From assembly GCA_002287035.1 (NCBI GenBank), contig NSKG01000003.1, positions 310,001 to 374,000 on the forward strand: 64,000 bases of DNA, given 5' to 3'. Below the pieces are notes generated by a model. The model did no database searches and was not told the origin of the DNA. It was given only the letters and a program-made list of their open reading frames with translations. The position numbers and the translations under genes were made by a program. The stretch's first letter is position 1; every line of letters begins with the position of its first letter. Below, piece after piece: positions 16,434 through 25,364 of the stretch. Source of the DNA: Pseudomonas sp. WN033. GTDB lineage: Bacteria; Pseudomonadota; Gammaproteobacteria; Pseudomonadales; Pseudomonadaceae.

Positions 16434-17947
16434 GCAGTTGCTCCTCTAAAGCGGCTGAGCTGTTCCATGGCAATGGCGTACAGCATCACCGTAACTATAG
16501 GAAAGATCGAGGCGAAGGCGATCAGCCCGAAGCCATCGATGAGGACGCTGCGGCCCTCGATTTGTGAAGCCAGGCCGATGCCCAGCGCGGTAACCAGCGG
16601 CACCGTGACCTCCGAAGTGGTCACGCCGCCCAGATCGAAAGCCAGTGGCACGATGAACTTGGGCGCCAGAGCCGTCAGCATGATGACCAGCGCATAGCCG
16701 CCCATGATGTAATAGTGGATCGAATCACCAGTGATGATCCGGTGAACCCCAAGCGTGATCCCGATGGCAACACCAAGCGCCACCAGGATGCGGATGTGAT
16801 TGCCTTTGAGTCGGCCATGGGCCGCTTCCTCGGCCTGCTCGCCGATGGCGATCAGGGCCGGTTCGGCCATAGTGGTGGCGAAGCCGATGCAGAAGGCGAA
16901 TAAATAGATATAGCCCAGAGTATCCAGCGCCATCAGTTGCTCGGCCATGCTCTGGCCGACCGGGAACAACCCTAGCTTGAGGCCGACCACAAAGGCGTAC
17001 AGGCCAACAATAACCATGGCGAAACCGATGCTCACCCGGCGCAGGTAGGGGATTGGCTTGCGGATCACCGCGTATTGGAAGAACAGAATCACGGCGATGA
17101 TCGGCAGCACGTCGCGGAGCATGTGCAGCAGATCACCGAGCATGCTCAGGAGATAGCTGCCGACACTCGGCGCGAGCACGCTTTCTGCCTCGCTGGCCAG
17201 CCCGTTCAGGCTATCCAGCGCAGCGTTCGGGTCGGCCGGCCACAGGGTGAATACGGCGATGCCATATAGCTGGACCACGATCATCGGCACCATCACCGCC
17301 AGTGCGACCAGGCCAAAACCGTGTACCAGCGGGTTGCGGCCCTTGATCGAGGAGGCCAGGCCGATACCCAGTGCAGCGATCAGTGGCACGGTGACAATGT
17401 TGGTAGTGACTCCACCGGAGTCATAGGCCAGCCCAACGATTTCCTCCGGGGCGAAGAAGGTCACCGCCACCACCAGCAGGTAGCCGCAGATCATGTACCA
17501 GTGCAGTGAGTGGCCTAGCAGAGTACGCAACACCCCCAGCGCGACCACAGCCCCGACCGAGGTGGCGACCAGGGCGCGCAGAACAAGGGCATTGATGCGA
17601 CCTTCGCTGATCAGCTCGGCTTGACTGGCAACCGCAATCAGCGCCGGCTCGGCAATCACGGCGGCAAAGCCCAGGGAAAAGCCGAAAATCATCAGCAGTG
17701 GCAGCGAGCCTTTGCGAGCGAAGGCATTGGACAGGTTCTTGCCGACTGGGAAAATGCCCAGTTCCAGGCCCTGAAGAAAAATCGCCACACCGAACACCAC
17801 GATCAGCAGACCGACCAGCATGCCGATCAGACCATCGGGTACCTGACCGATAACCAGGCTCTGGAACAACCCAACCACCAGCACAATAGGCAGCAGATTG
17901 CGGAAAGAGTGTTTGAGAGTATCCCAGAATACCTTCAGATCATTCAC
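16430..17947 (-). CDS. DUF1538 integral membrane protein, internally duplicated (putative transporter)
   Basis: A 505-residue, many-helix membrane protein built of two similar halves. The motif GGVTTNIVTVPLIAALGIGL at about 178 recurs as GGVTTSEVTVPLVTALGIGL at about 440, ~262 residues apart, and the flanks match too. Inverted or tandem duplication of a helix bundle is a transporter hallmark. The start is GTG at 17947 without a clear ribosome-binding site; no better in-frame start is visible before the first helix. It heads the operon with the PII-like and CBS genes. The substrate is unknown. It is divergent from the hybrid kinase at 18049. Confidence 0.85.
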   Translation of the reverse strand: MNDLKVFWDTLKHSFRNLLPIVLVVGLFQSLVIGQVPDGLIGMLVGLLIVVFGVAIFLQGLELGIFPVGKNLSNAFARKGSLPLLMIFGFSLGFAAVIAEPALIAVASQAELISEGRINALVLRALVATSVGAVVALGVLRTLLGHSLHWYMICGYLLVVAVTFFAPEEIVGLAYDSGGVTTNIVTVPLIAALGIGLASSIKGRNPLVHGFGLVALAVMVPMIVVQLYGIAVFTLWPADPNAALDSLNGLASEAESVLAPSVGSYLLSMLGDLLHMLRDVLPIIAVILFFQYAVIRKPIPYLRRVSIGFAMVIVGLYAFVVGLKLGLFPVGQSMAEQLMALDTLGYIYLFAFCIGFATTMAEPALIAIGEQAEEAAHGRLKGNHIRILVALGVAIGITLGVHRIITGDSIHYYIMGGYALVIMLTALAPKFIVPLAFDLGGVTTSEVTVPLVTALGIGLASQIEGRSVLIDGFGLIAFASIFPIVTVMLYAIAMEQLSRFRGATA

Positions 17948-18048
17948 AATAGGCGCGGTCCCGGCGTTGATTACTGGACCATACTAGCAGAGGCCGGTGG
18001 CATCATACTGACACCCGTCAAGGTACTTGATAAAAAAGTGGACATGGA

Positions 18049-20940
18049 ATGACTAAAGCGACCAGCTTGCGCAAGTGGATGTGGCGGGCCTTTGTACAAA
18101 GCGCCCTGATCCCTCTAATTCTTGTCGAGACGGTGCTGGTAGCGGCCTACCTGTTGACCAACGCAGCGATTCGCGATGCCCAGATCGAGCATTTGCGCCA
18201 GGCCGCGCTCAGTGACCTGCAAACTTCGGCTGGCCAGGAGGCCGAATTGGTCAGCCAGCGCCTGCAGCACATCAGCGACCTGACTGCCCTGTTCGGCGGC
18301 CAGGTGGAGGACGTCCTGACTCGTCCTGACGTGTTTGATGATGCCCAGGAGCGGGCACGCTGGGAGCGCGATGCCAACAATGTTCTCTACAGCCGCAGCG
18401 ATGATGGTCGGGCGGCAGTGTTCTACTCGGCGGTGACCCCGCCTGAGCGCCAGGACCTGGACAAGGTCATGCGGGTGGCCCAGCTCGACCGGCTGATGAA
18501 AGATACTGAGGAGCGCAACAGCCTGGTGGCGGCGGTCTATTTCAACACGCATGACAGCTACAACCGGATCTGGCCCTGGTTCTACACTCCGGACCAGTAT
18601 CCCTACGACATGGATATTCCGCGCTACAACTTCTATTACCTGGCCGATGCCGAGCACAATCCTGAGCGGCGGGTGGTCTGGACCGACATTTATGTTGATC
18701 CGGCCGGGCAGGGCTGGATGATGTCGGCGCTGGCGCCGGTCTATCGTGGCGACTTCCTTGAGGGTGTCGCCGGACTGGACATCACCGTTGGCAACGTCCT
18801 TCAGGAAATTTCCAGCCTGCGGGTGCCCTGGGGCGGTTATGCCATGTTGGTCAGCGACGAGTTGAACATCATGGCACTGCCAGCCTCCGGCGAGGCTGAT
18901 CTGGGCCTGACCGAGTTGACCGACTTCAGTTACGACGAAGCGATTCGCCAGGAAATCTTCAAGCCGTCTGACTTCAATCTGAGCAAGCGCGGCGACACTC
19001 GTGATCTGGCCGCTCTGGTAGCCAGTCAGGGTGAAGGGGTTGAGCCTGTGCGGTTGGGTGGGCGCAGTCAGCTGGCGGCCTGGGCAACCATTCCCGAGAC
19101 CGGCTGGAAACTGATTACCGTAGTCGATGAGGCCGAGGTATTTCGCCAGACCAATGATCTGGCCAGTCATTTTCAGCGGATCGGCTATCTGCTGATCGCC
19201 GGGCTGGTGCTGTTCTATCTGCTGTTCTTTGCCGGCATGTGGATTCGTTCGCGCCAGCTCAGCCATCAGTTGGAGCAACCGATTGCCGGCGTTGGGCGGA
19301 TGATGAGCGAGATTGGCGAGGGCAACTGGTTCCCTGAGCGTCAGGCCTCACCGATCAGTGAGCTGGATCAGATGGCCTCCACCACTGTGGCCATGGGCCG
19401 ACAACTGGCCGACAGCGAACAGCAGCGTCAGCAGGCCAGTGACCAGTTGGAGCGAGTTTTGGAGTCGACTACTGAAAGTCTTTGGGAGGTCGATCTGGAC
19501 CAGCGCGAGGTTCAAATCCAGGGGCGCTTGCCCGAACGTCTGGGGTTGGAGGCTACCCGCTTGCCGCTGGAGCGGTTCTTCCAGCGGATTCACCCCGATG
19601 ACCTGATGGCCGCGCGCGACAGCCTGGCGCCCAGCCGGCTCAACCAGCGGCTGGAAGCCGAGTATCGGCTGCGTGACAGTGCCGGGCAGTATCACTGGGT
19701 GCTGGGTCGGGGCCGAGTGGTCGGTACCAGCGACAGTGGCCAGCGGCCGCTGCGGGTGGCCGGAACCCATGTCGATATCGATGCGATCAAGGCGACTCAG
19801 GAGGCCTTGCGTTCTGCCAGCAAGCAGGCGCAAACCGCCAATATCGCCAAGAGCCGCTTTCTCTCGAGCATGAGTCATGAACTGCGCACCCCGCTCAACG
19901 TGATCCAGGGCTTTGCCCAGTTGCTGGAGCTGGATCTGGAGAAACGCGGCGATGATGCCAAGTTGCGTCGCCAGGTCGAGCAGATCCTGCATGCCAGCCA
20001 GCATCTTGGTTCGCTGATCGACGACGTGCTGGACCTGGCCCGGATCGAGGCTGAGCGGCCACAGGTTCATCTGGAAACTGTCGATGCCCGGCAGTTAGTA
20101 CTCGAATGTGTGGAACAGGTGCGTCCCGAGCTGGAAGCCGCCAGCCTGAGCCTGGATAATTTGTTGCCCGAGCAGCCGGTGCTGGTAGTGGCCGATGTCA
20201 GGCGCCTGCGCCAGGTACTGCTCAATCTGCTCAGCAACGCCATCAAGTACAACCGCCCGCAGGGTAGCGTCAGCGTCAGTTGCGAACCCGTTGGAGACCT
20301 CTGGCAGGTACGGGTCAACGACAGTGGCCGGGGCATCAGCCTGACCAATCAGACCATGCTGTTCAAACCGTTCCAGCGTCTGGGGCATGAGAACAGCACT
20401 ATCAAGGGCACCGGTATTGGTCTGGCGCTGTGCAACGAACTGGCCGGACTGATGGGCGGACGCATGGGCTGCAGCAGCCAGGAAGGGATTGGCAGCAGCT
20501 TCTGGATAGAACTGCCGGCGGCCCCCGCTCCCGGCAGCCGAACCAGTGATGATCAAGCGACGCAGAGTGGTCTGCTGAATGTGGTCTACGTTGAGGATGA
20601 TCGTTCCAGTCAGATCCTGGTTGAACATGCGCTGAGCGGACTGGCGCGGGTCACCCTGATCGAGAATGGCCTTGAGGCCCTGCATCTGATTACCGAGCGC
20701 CCACCCGAGGTGTTGCTGCTGGATATTGACCTGCCAGACATGCAGGGCGATCGTTTGCTGCGTTCATTGCGCAGCAGCGCCAGAACCCGGGATATTCCGG
20801 TGATCGTGATCAGTGCCGGCGCTCTGCCGGAAGACCGCGAGCGGGTCAACGATCTGGATGTGTTGCGCTACCTGACCAAGCCGCTGCAGATCCATGATCT
20901 GCGTGAAGCGTTGCAGCAGGTGCAGCGCCAGTTGGCCTGA
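18049..20940 (+). CDS. Hybrid sensor histidine kinase (dCache-HAMP-PAS-HisKA-HATPase-REC)
   Basis: A 963-residue membrane sensor. Helix 1 lies near 17-38. A large periplasmic dCache-like domain runs to about 380, with the motif NRIWPWFYTPDQYPYDMDI near 170. Helix 2 is near 383-405, then a HAMP linker, a PAS_3-like domain at about 470-585 (RIHPDDL and YHWVLGRGRV), HisKA with His610 in SMSHELRTPLN, an ATPase domain (GTGIGLAL) and a receiver with Asp892 in LLLDIDLPDMQG. It has no partner regulator next door, so output may go through an unlinked Hpt/regulator. It shares a ~100-base divergent promoter region with the DUF1538 operon. The ligand is probably a small organic molecule typical of Cache domains. 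Confidence 0.9.
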   Translation: MTKATSLRKWMWRAFVQSALIPLILVETVLVAAYLLTNAAIRDAQIEHLRQAALSDLQTSAGQEAELVSQRLQHISDLTALFGGQVEDVLTRPDVFDDAQERARWERDANNVLYSRSDDGRAAVFYSAVTPPERQDLDKVMRVAQLDRLMKDTEERNSLVAAVYFNTHDSYNRIWPWFYTPDQYPYDMDIPRYNFYYLADAEHNPERRVVWTDIYVDPAGQGWMMSALAPVYRGDFLEGVAGLDITVGNVLQEISSLRVPWGGYAMLVSDELNIMALPASGEADLGLTELTDFSYDEAIRQEIFKPSDFNLSKRGDTRDLAALVASQGEGVEPVRLGGRSQLAAWATIPETGWKLITVVDEAEVFRQTNDLASHFQRIGYLLIAGLVLFYLLFFAGMWIRSRQLSHQLEQPIAGVGRMMSEIGEGNWFPERQASPISELDQMASTTVAMGRQLADSEQQRQQASDQLERVLESTTESLWEVDLDQREVQIQGRLPERLGLEATRLPLERFFQRIHPDDLMAARDSLAPSRLNQRLEAEYRLRDSAGQYHWVLGRGRVVGTSDSGQRPLRVAGTHVDIDAIKATQEALRSASKQAQTANIAKSRFLSSMSHELRTPLNVIQGFAQLLELDLEKRGDDAKLRRQVEQILHASQHLGSLIDDVLDLARIEAERPQVHLETVDARQLVLECVEQVRPELEAASLSLDNLLPEQPVLVVADVRRLRQVLLNLLSNAIKYNRPQGSVSVSCEPVGDLWQVRVNDSGRGISLTNQTMLFKPFQRLGHENSTIKGTGIGLALCNELAGLMGGRMGCSSQEGIGSSFWIELPAAPAPGSRTSDDQATQSGLLNVVYVEDDRSSQILVEHALSGLARVTLIENGLEALHLITERPPEVLLLDIDLPDMQGDRLLRSLRSSARTRDIPVIVISAGALPEDRERVNDLDVLRYLTKPLQIHDLREALQQVQRQLA

Positions 20941-20998
20941 GTATCGTTACCTGAGATCAGTTCGTGCGCGCTGAAGGGCACGGGATTCTGGAGTCTGC

Positions 20999-21898
20999 AT
21001 GAGTGCAACCACGGCTCGCCATGGCGTCATCCTGGCGCTGCTGGCCTATGCCCTGTGGGGCGTCACGCCGCTGTACTTCAAGCTGTTGGCCAGTTTGCCG
21101 GCCAGCGAAATCATGGGCCAGCGGGTGCTCTGGTCCTGCGTGTTCGCCTCGCTGCTGATCGTTCTGCTACGCCGTGGCGCCGCCCTGAGCGAATTGCTGC
21201 GCCAACCTAGGCGACTGCTGATGCTGACCGCCAGCGGCCTGCTGATCGGCTTCAACTGGTTGGTATTCATCTGGGCGGTGAACAATGACCAGATGCTCGA
21301 CGCCAGTCTGGGCTACTACATCAATCCGCTGGTTAACGTATTGTTGGGGCTGCTGTTTCTCGGTGAAAGACTGCGTCGCCTGCAATGGCTGGCGGTTTTG
21401 CTGGCCAGTGCCGGGGTGGTGCTGGAGCTACTGAAGCTTGGTCGCATGCCTTGGGTTGCCATGGCGCTGGCGTTGAGCTTTGGCTTTTACGGACTGTTGC
21501 GCAAGAAGGTGGCGCTGGATGCCCTGAGCGGCATGTGGGTCGAAACCGCGCTGCTGGTGCCGCTGGTGCTGATCTATCTGTTTTTCTTTATCGATGCCCA
21601 AACCCTGAGTCCGGCGCTGTACAGCGGCCCGCTCGGTTGGTGGCTGGTGGCCGCCGGGCCGGTGACGATGATACCGCTGATGTGCTTCGCCGCTGCGGCT
21701 ACCCGGATTCCGCTGTCGATGCTGGGGTTCTTCCAGTACATCGCCCCCAGCATGGTGTTTATTCAGGCGGTATGGCTGTTCGGCGAGGCCTTGACCTTTG
21801 AGCGGGTGCTGACCTTTATCTGCATCTGGACCGGACTTTTGATCTACAGCCTGGATGTGTGGCGGGCCCATCGTCAGAGCCGATTACTGCAAAGCTGA
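20999..21898 (+). CDS. rarD: RarD family EamA-type transporter
   Basis: A 299-residue, ten-helix drug/metabolite-type protein. It begins with the RarD-typical GVILALLAYALWGVTPLYFK and ends with the usual EAL-type last helix (GLLIYSLDVWRA). RarD proteins are poorly characterised permeases, named for a chloramphenicol-related phenotype. It stands alone on the plus strand, 58 bases after the hybrid kinase, and is convergent with the GcvR-like gene across a 113-base gap. Confidence 0.88.
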   Translation: MSATTARHGVILALLAYALWGVTPLYFKLLASLPASEIMGQRVLWSCVFASLLIVLLRRGAALSELLRQPRRLLMLTASGLLIGFNWLVFIWAVNNDQMLDASLGYYINPLVNVLLGLLFLGERLRRLQWLAVLLASAGVVLELLKLGRMPWVAMALALSFGFYGLLRKKVALDALSGMWVETALLVPLVLIYLFFFIDAQTLSPALYSGPLGWWLVAAGPVTMIPLMCFAAAATRIPLSMLGFFQYIAPSMVFIQAVWLFGEALTFERVLTFICIWTGLLIYSLDVWRAHRQSRLLQS

Positions 21899-22011
21899 GG
21901 CGCCCCAAGGCTTAACACCAGACCAACCCTTGGCAAGGTGACTTCTTCAGCGCGTCGAGGCGGGTGGCTAATGTGCCGCAATGGAGCACATTCGAATGTT
22001 GATCCTTCAGA

Positions 22012-22530
22012 TCACTGCGCATCCAGATGAATTTCCACCATCAGGTCGTCGGCCAGGCTTTCCAGGTCGCGGCGCAGGGCGGCCAGGTCGGTTTGCGGGT
22101 AAACGCCCAGATGGGCTTCGGCCTTGAACAGCAGGTCGGCGCTCATCGGGGCCGGGGTGCATTCGGTTTCCAGGCTTTCGACATTGACGCCGTGGCGGGC
22201 CAGTATCTGGGATACTTCGTGGACGATGCCGGGGCGGTCATTGCCCAGCAGGTTGAGCCGCAGGCTGGACTGTGCCGGGCTTTCGGCCTGGCCGCTGACG
22301 GCGACCTGAATATTGATACCCTGGTGCGACAGCGCTTCCAGATCGATGCGCAGGGCTTCCACCTTGTCGCTGGCGATATCCACCCGCAGGATCCCGGCGA
22401 ACTGGCCGGCCATGCGGGCCATGCGGCTTTCCAGCCAGTTGCCGCCATGGCGGTTGATAGTCTGGGCGAGGCTTTCCACCAGGCCGGGTTTGTCGGCACA
22501 GATCACGGTCAGTACGAGTGGAGTAGTCAT
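22012..22530 (-). CDS. gcvR: GcvR-like protein with two ACT domains
   Basis: A 172-residue protein of two ACT domains, about 4-80 (LTVICADKPGLVESLAQTIN) and 92-165 (LNLLGNDRPGIVHEVSQILA). This is the plan of glycine cleavage system repressor GcvR, which binds glycine and modulates GcvA in enteric bacteria. Pseudomonads carry several such proteins, so gcvR is a family label rather than a proven role. It lies 50 bases after the HDOD gene on the same strand and could be cotranscribed with it. Confidence 0.75.
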   Translation of the reverse strand: MTTPLVLTVICADKPGLVESLAQTINRHGGNWLESRMARMAGQFAGILRVDIASDKVEALRIDLEALSHQGINIQVAVSGQAESPAQSSLRLNLLGNDRPGIVHEVSQILARHGVNVESLETECTPAPMSADLLFKAEAHLGVYPQTDLAALRRDLESLADDLMVEIHLDAQ

Positions 22531-22580
22531 GGAGTTGCTCCTGTCTTGGTGGTGGGCGGCTGCTGAATCAGGTCAGCCAC

Positions 22581-23465
22581 TCAGTCATGGTAGTAGCGGC
22601 CATCGCCACTGGCGATCATGTCTCGGCACACCGCTTCCAGATGTTCAAAGTCGTATTCGGACAGGCCGACGTATTCGAGGATAGGTTCGGCCACGGCGTT
22701 CCACTCATGGTCGACGCTCTGGTTACCCAGCACCCGATAGGCCTGGCAGATGTGTTCAGCCATTTTCAGAATCGCCAACAGGTTTTTCAGCTGGGCGTCA
22801 TTGCTGCCCTGTTCCTGAAATGTCTGCCGGGCGTTGTGATGGCTGGCGATCGCCTCACACAGGTGACGCGGCAGGCGCCAGGACTTGGCGGTGAAGTAGC
22901 CGACTACGGCGTGGTTGGTGTTGAGTCGGTGGTTTTCGACATCGACGATACGTTGGCCACTTTCGGCGTAGGACTCTTCCATTACCTCAATGTAGTAGGG
23001 GAAGCGGCTGAGCATCAGCGGGATGCCACAGTTGTGGAACAACCCCAAGGCATAGGCCTCGTCCGGTTCGACGCAGCCGATCTTCTTGGCCAGGGTCATG
23101 CAGGTCATGGCGACATCCTGGGCGCTGTCCCAGAACCGGTTGAGGTTGATGATGTTTTCATCGGTCAGCTCGCCGCGGATCGACTGGGCGTTGACGATGT
23201 TGATCACCCGTTTGACCCCGAGCAGGTTGACTGCCTGCTGGATCGAGGTAATCCGGTTGGCCAGCCCGAAGAACGGCGAGTTGACGATCTTCAGCAGGCT
23301 ACCGGCCAGTCCCGGGTCCTGGCTGATCAGCCGGGCAATGACCTTGAGGTCAGGATCGGGCATGACCTGCTCCATCTGCAGATCGACCATGATCTGCGGC
23401 TGTGGCGGCACGCTGATGCCCTGCAAGGCGTGGCGGATCTGGTCCTCAGTGAGTTCCTGGGTCAT
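22581..23465 (-). CDS. HDOD domain protein
   Basis: A 294-residue protein made almost entirely of one HDOD domain. It starts at about residue 17 (VPPQPQIMVDLQMEQVMPDP) with the core GLAGSLLKIVNSPFFGLANR and AVNLLGVKRVINIV. HDOD proteins resemble HD phosphohydrolases but lack the metal-binding HD pair, and act as signalling scaffolds, often in c-di-GMP or chemotaxis networks. No output domain is attached. It is divergent from rlmI. Confidence 0.86.
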   Translation of the reverse strand: MTQELTEDQIRHALQGISVPPQPQIMVDLQMEQVMPDPDLKVIARLISQDPGLAGSLLKIVNSPFFGLANRITSIQQAVNLLGVKRVINIVNAQSIRGELTDENIINLNRFWDSAQDVAMTCMTLAKKIGCVEPDEAYALGLFHNCGIPLMLSRFPYYIEVMEESYAESGQRIVDVENHRLNTNHAVVGYFTAKSWRLPRHLCEAIASHHNARQTFQEQGSNDAQLKNLLAILKMAEHICQAYRVLGNQSVDHEWNAVAEPILEYVGLSEYDFEHLEAVCRDMIASGDGRYYHD

Positions 23466-23540
23466 CGTCGTCTACTTCGTGGCTAACGGATAGGATAGAA
23501 ACTCCGAGTTTAGCCGGAGACTGGCCCGCTTGGCACCCTG

Positions 23541-23546
23541 TATAAT
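23541..23546 (+). promoter_or_regulatory. Consensus -10 element for rlmI
   Basis: TATAAT, a perfect -10 hexamer, lies 28 bases upstream of the rlmI start. No good -35 is seen at the standard distance, so this is a partial promoter call. Confidence 0.4.
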
Positions 23547-23573
23547 GGCCGATTGTTTCTTGAGGAGAGCCCC

Positions 23574-24767
23574 ATGAGCTTGCCCAGTCTGCGCCTGAAA
23601 TCCAATAGCGACCGCCGGATCAAGGCCGGCCACCTCTGGGTGTTCAGCAATGAGGTGGATACTGCCCAAACCCCGTTGACCCTGTTCGAGCCGGGCCAGG
23701 AAGTCAGCCTGGAAACCGCCTCCGGCAAATCTCTGGGGCTGGCCTGTGTAAGCCCCAACAATCTGATCTGTGCCCGCCTGCACAGTCGTGACAGCAAGCA
23801 TCGGCTGGACAAGTCGTTGCTGGTGCACCGGATCAAGGTGGCCCTGAGTCTGCGCGAGAGGCTCTTCGATCAGCCGTTCTACCGGCTGGTCTATGGTGAC
23901 TCGGATCTGCTGCCCGGGCTGGTAGTCGACCGGTTTGGTGATTATCTGGTGGTGCAGATTGGTACGCCGGGCATGGAGCGGGTGCGTGAGGCGATTGTCG
24001 AGGCGCTGGTTCAGGTGCTCAAGCCGGCCGGTATCCTGTTCAAGAACGACAGCGGTGCGCGGGCCCAGGAAGATTTGCCGTCCTACGTCGAGGCGGCTCA
24101 CGGCGAGGTGCCCGAGCGAGTGGCGCTGATCGAGAACGGCGTGCGCTTCGAAGCCCCGGTCTGGACTGGGCAGAAAACCGGCTGGTTCTACGATCACCGC
24201 ATGAACCGGGCGCGCCTTGCTCCTTACGTCAAGGGCAAACGGGTACTGGATCTGTTCAGTTATATCGGCGGTTGGGGGGTGCAGGCGGCGGCGTTTGGCG
24301 CCAGCGAAGTGATGTGTGTGGATATTTCCGCGCCGGCGCTGGATCAGGTCGAGCACAATGCCGAACTCAACGGCGTGGCGGAAAAGATGGCGGTGGTCGA
24401 GGGCAATGTGCTTGATGCCCTGCGCGAACTCAAGGCCGCCGACGAGCGTTTCGATGTGGTGATTGCCGATCCGCCGGCATTCATCAAGAAGCGCAAGGAT
24501 ATCCGCAATGGCGAACAGGCCTATCGGCGTCTGAATGAGCAGGCCATGCGTATGCTCAACAAGGACGGCATTCTGGTGTCGGCGTCTTGCTCAATGCATC
24601 TGGCCGAAGACAACCTGCGTGACATCCTCAATGCGTCGGCCCGGCATCTGGACCGGCATCTGGTGATCACCGAGCGAGGCTTCCAGGGTCCGGATCATCC
24701 GTTACATCCGGCGATCCCGGAAACCGGTTACATCAAGTCATTGTTTTGCCGGGTATTACCGGTCTGA
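23574..24767 (+). CDS. rlmI: RlmI-type 23S rRNA m5C methyltransferase
   Basis: A 397-residue SAM-dependent methyltransferase with an N-terminal PUA domain (about 1-75). An EEHAD-like middle part and a Rossmann domain follow, with the SAM motif VLDLFSYIGGWGVQAAAFGA, the active-site strand VVIADPPAFIKKRKD and the catalytic Cys in SASCSMHL. It matches RlmI, which makes m5C1962 in 23S rRNA. The ATG at 23574 follows GAGGAG and is preferred over one seven codons earlier. Confidence 0.9.
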   Translation: MSLPSLRLKSNSDRRIKAGHLWVFSNEVDTAQTPLTLFEPGQEVSLETASGKSLGLACVSPNNLICARLHSRDSKHRLDKSLLVHRIKVALSLRERLFDQPFYRLVYGDSDLLPGLVVDRFGDYLVVQIGTPGMERVREAIVEALVQVLKPAGILFKNDSGARAQEDLPSYVEAAHGEVPERVALIENGVRFEAPVWTGQKTGWFYDHRMNRARLAPYVKGKRVLDLFSYIGGWGVQAAAFGASEVMCVDISAPALDQVEHNAELNGVAEKMAVVEGNVLDALRELKAADERFDVVIADPPAFIKKRKDIRNGEQAYRRLNEQAMRMLNKDGILVSASCSMHLAEDNLRDILNASARHLDRHLVITERGFQGPDHPLHPAIPETGYIKSLFCRVLPV

Positions 24768-24870
24768 TCCAGGCTGAAAACTTGGGTCCTCGGGACGGTT
24801 CTATCAGCAATTGCTGTGCCGTGTTGCTTTGTGGAACAATGCATGAGTTATAAACGCAAGGGTAGCGGCT

Positions 24871-25362
24871 GTGATCGATCCTGATGGTTTTCGTCCCAAT
24901 GTAGGCATCATCCTGACCAATGGGTTGGGGCAGGTGCTTTGGGCCAGGCGGATCGGCCAGGATGCCTGGCAGTTCCCGCAGGGCGGAATCCAGCGCCATG
25001 AATCCCCCGAACAGGCCCTGTATCGGGAGTTGCATGAAGAGGTAGGGCTGCTGCCCGAGGATGTCGAAATCCTCGGTTGCACCCGTGGCTGGTTGCGTTA
25101 CCGGCTACCGCAACGCTTGATTCGCAATCACTCCCAGCCGGTCTGTGTGGGTCAGAAGCAAAAGTGGTTCCTGCTGCGTCTGACCGCCAACGAAGAACAG
25201 GTGTGCATGACCAAGACCGCCAAGCCCGAGTTCGACGGCTGGCGCTGGGTCAGTTATTGGTATCCGCTCGGCCAGGTGGTGGCGTTCAAGCGTGATGTCT
25301 ACCGTCGGGCCATGAAAGAACTGGCGCCCCGGCTACAGATCAGCGGCTTGCCGGGGTGCTGA
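24871..25362 (+). CDS. rppH: RNA pyrophosphohydrolase RppH
   Basis: A 163-residue Nudix enzyme starting at GTG ([15 protein letters not shown]). It removes pyrophosphate from the 5' end of mRNA to trigger decay. The Nudix box is [20 protein letters not shown] followed by VGLL. The family-typical C-terminal [14 protein letters not shown] is present. The short gap to ptsP (start at 25365) reproduces the rppH-ptsP pair of other pseudomonads. Confidence 0.95.
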   Translation: MIDPDGFRPNVGIILTNGLGQVLWARRIGQDAWQFPQGGIQRHESPEQALYRELHEEVGLLPEDVEILGCTRGWLRYRLPQRLIRNHSQPVCVGQKQKWFLLRLTANEEQVCMTKTAKPEFDGWRWVSYWYPLGQVVAFKRDVYRRAMKELAPRLQISGLPGC

Positions 25363-25364
25363 GC

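Noticed and set aside
21988..21999. Perfect 12-base palindrome ACATTCGAATGT between rarD and gcvR
   Set aside because: It lies between the 3' ends of two convergent genes with no promoter nearby; may be chance.
23530..23546. Sigma-54 promoter before rlmI (TTGGCACCC...)
   Set aside because: The -24-like TGGCAC is present but the -12 TTGC element is missing; a TATAAT fits sigma-70 better.
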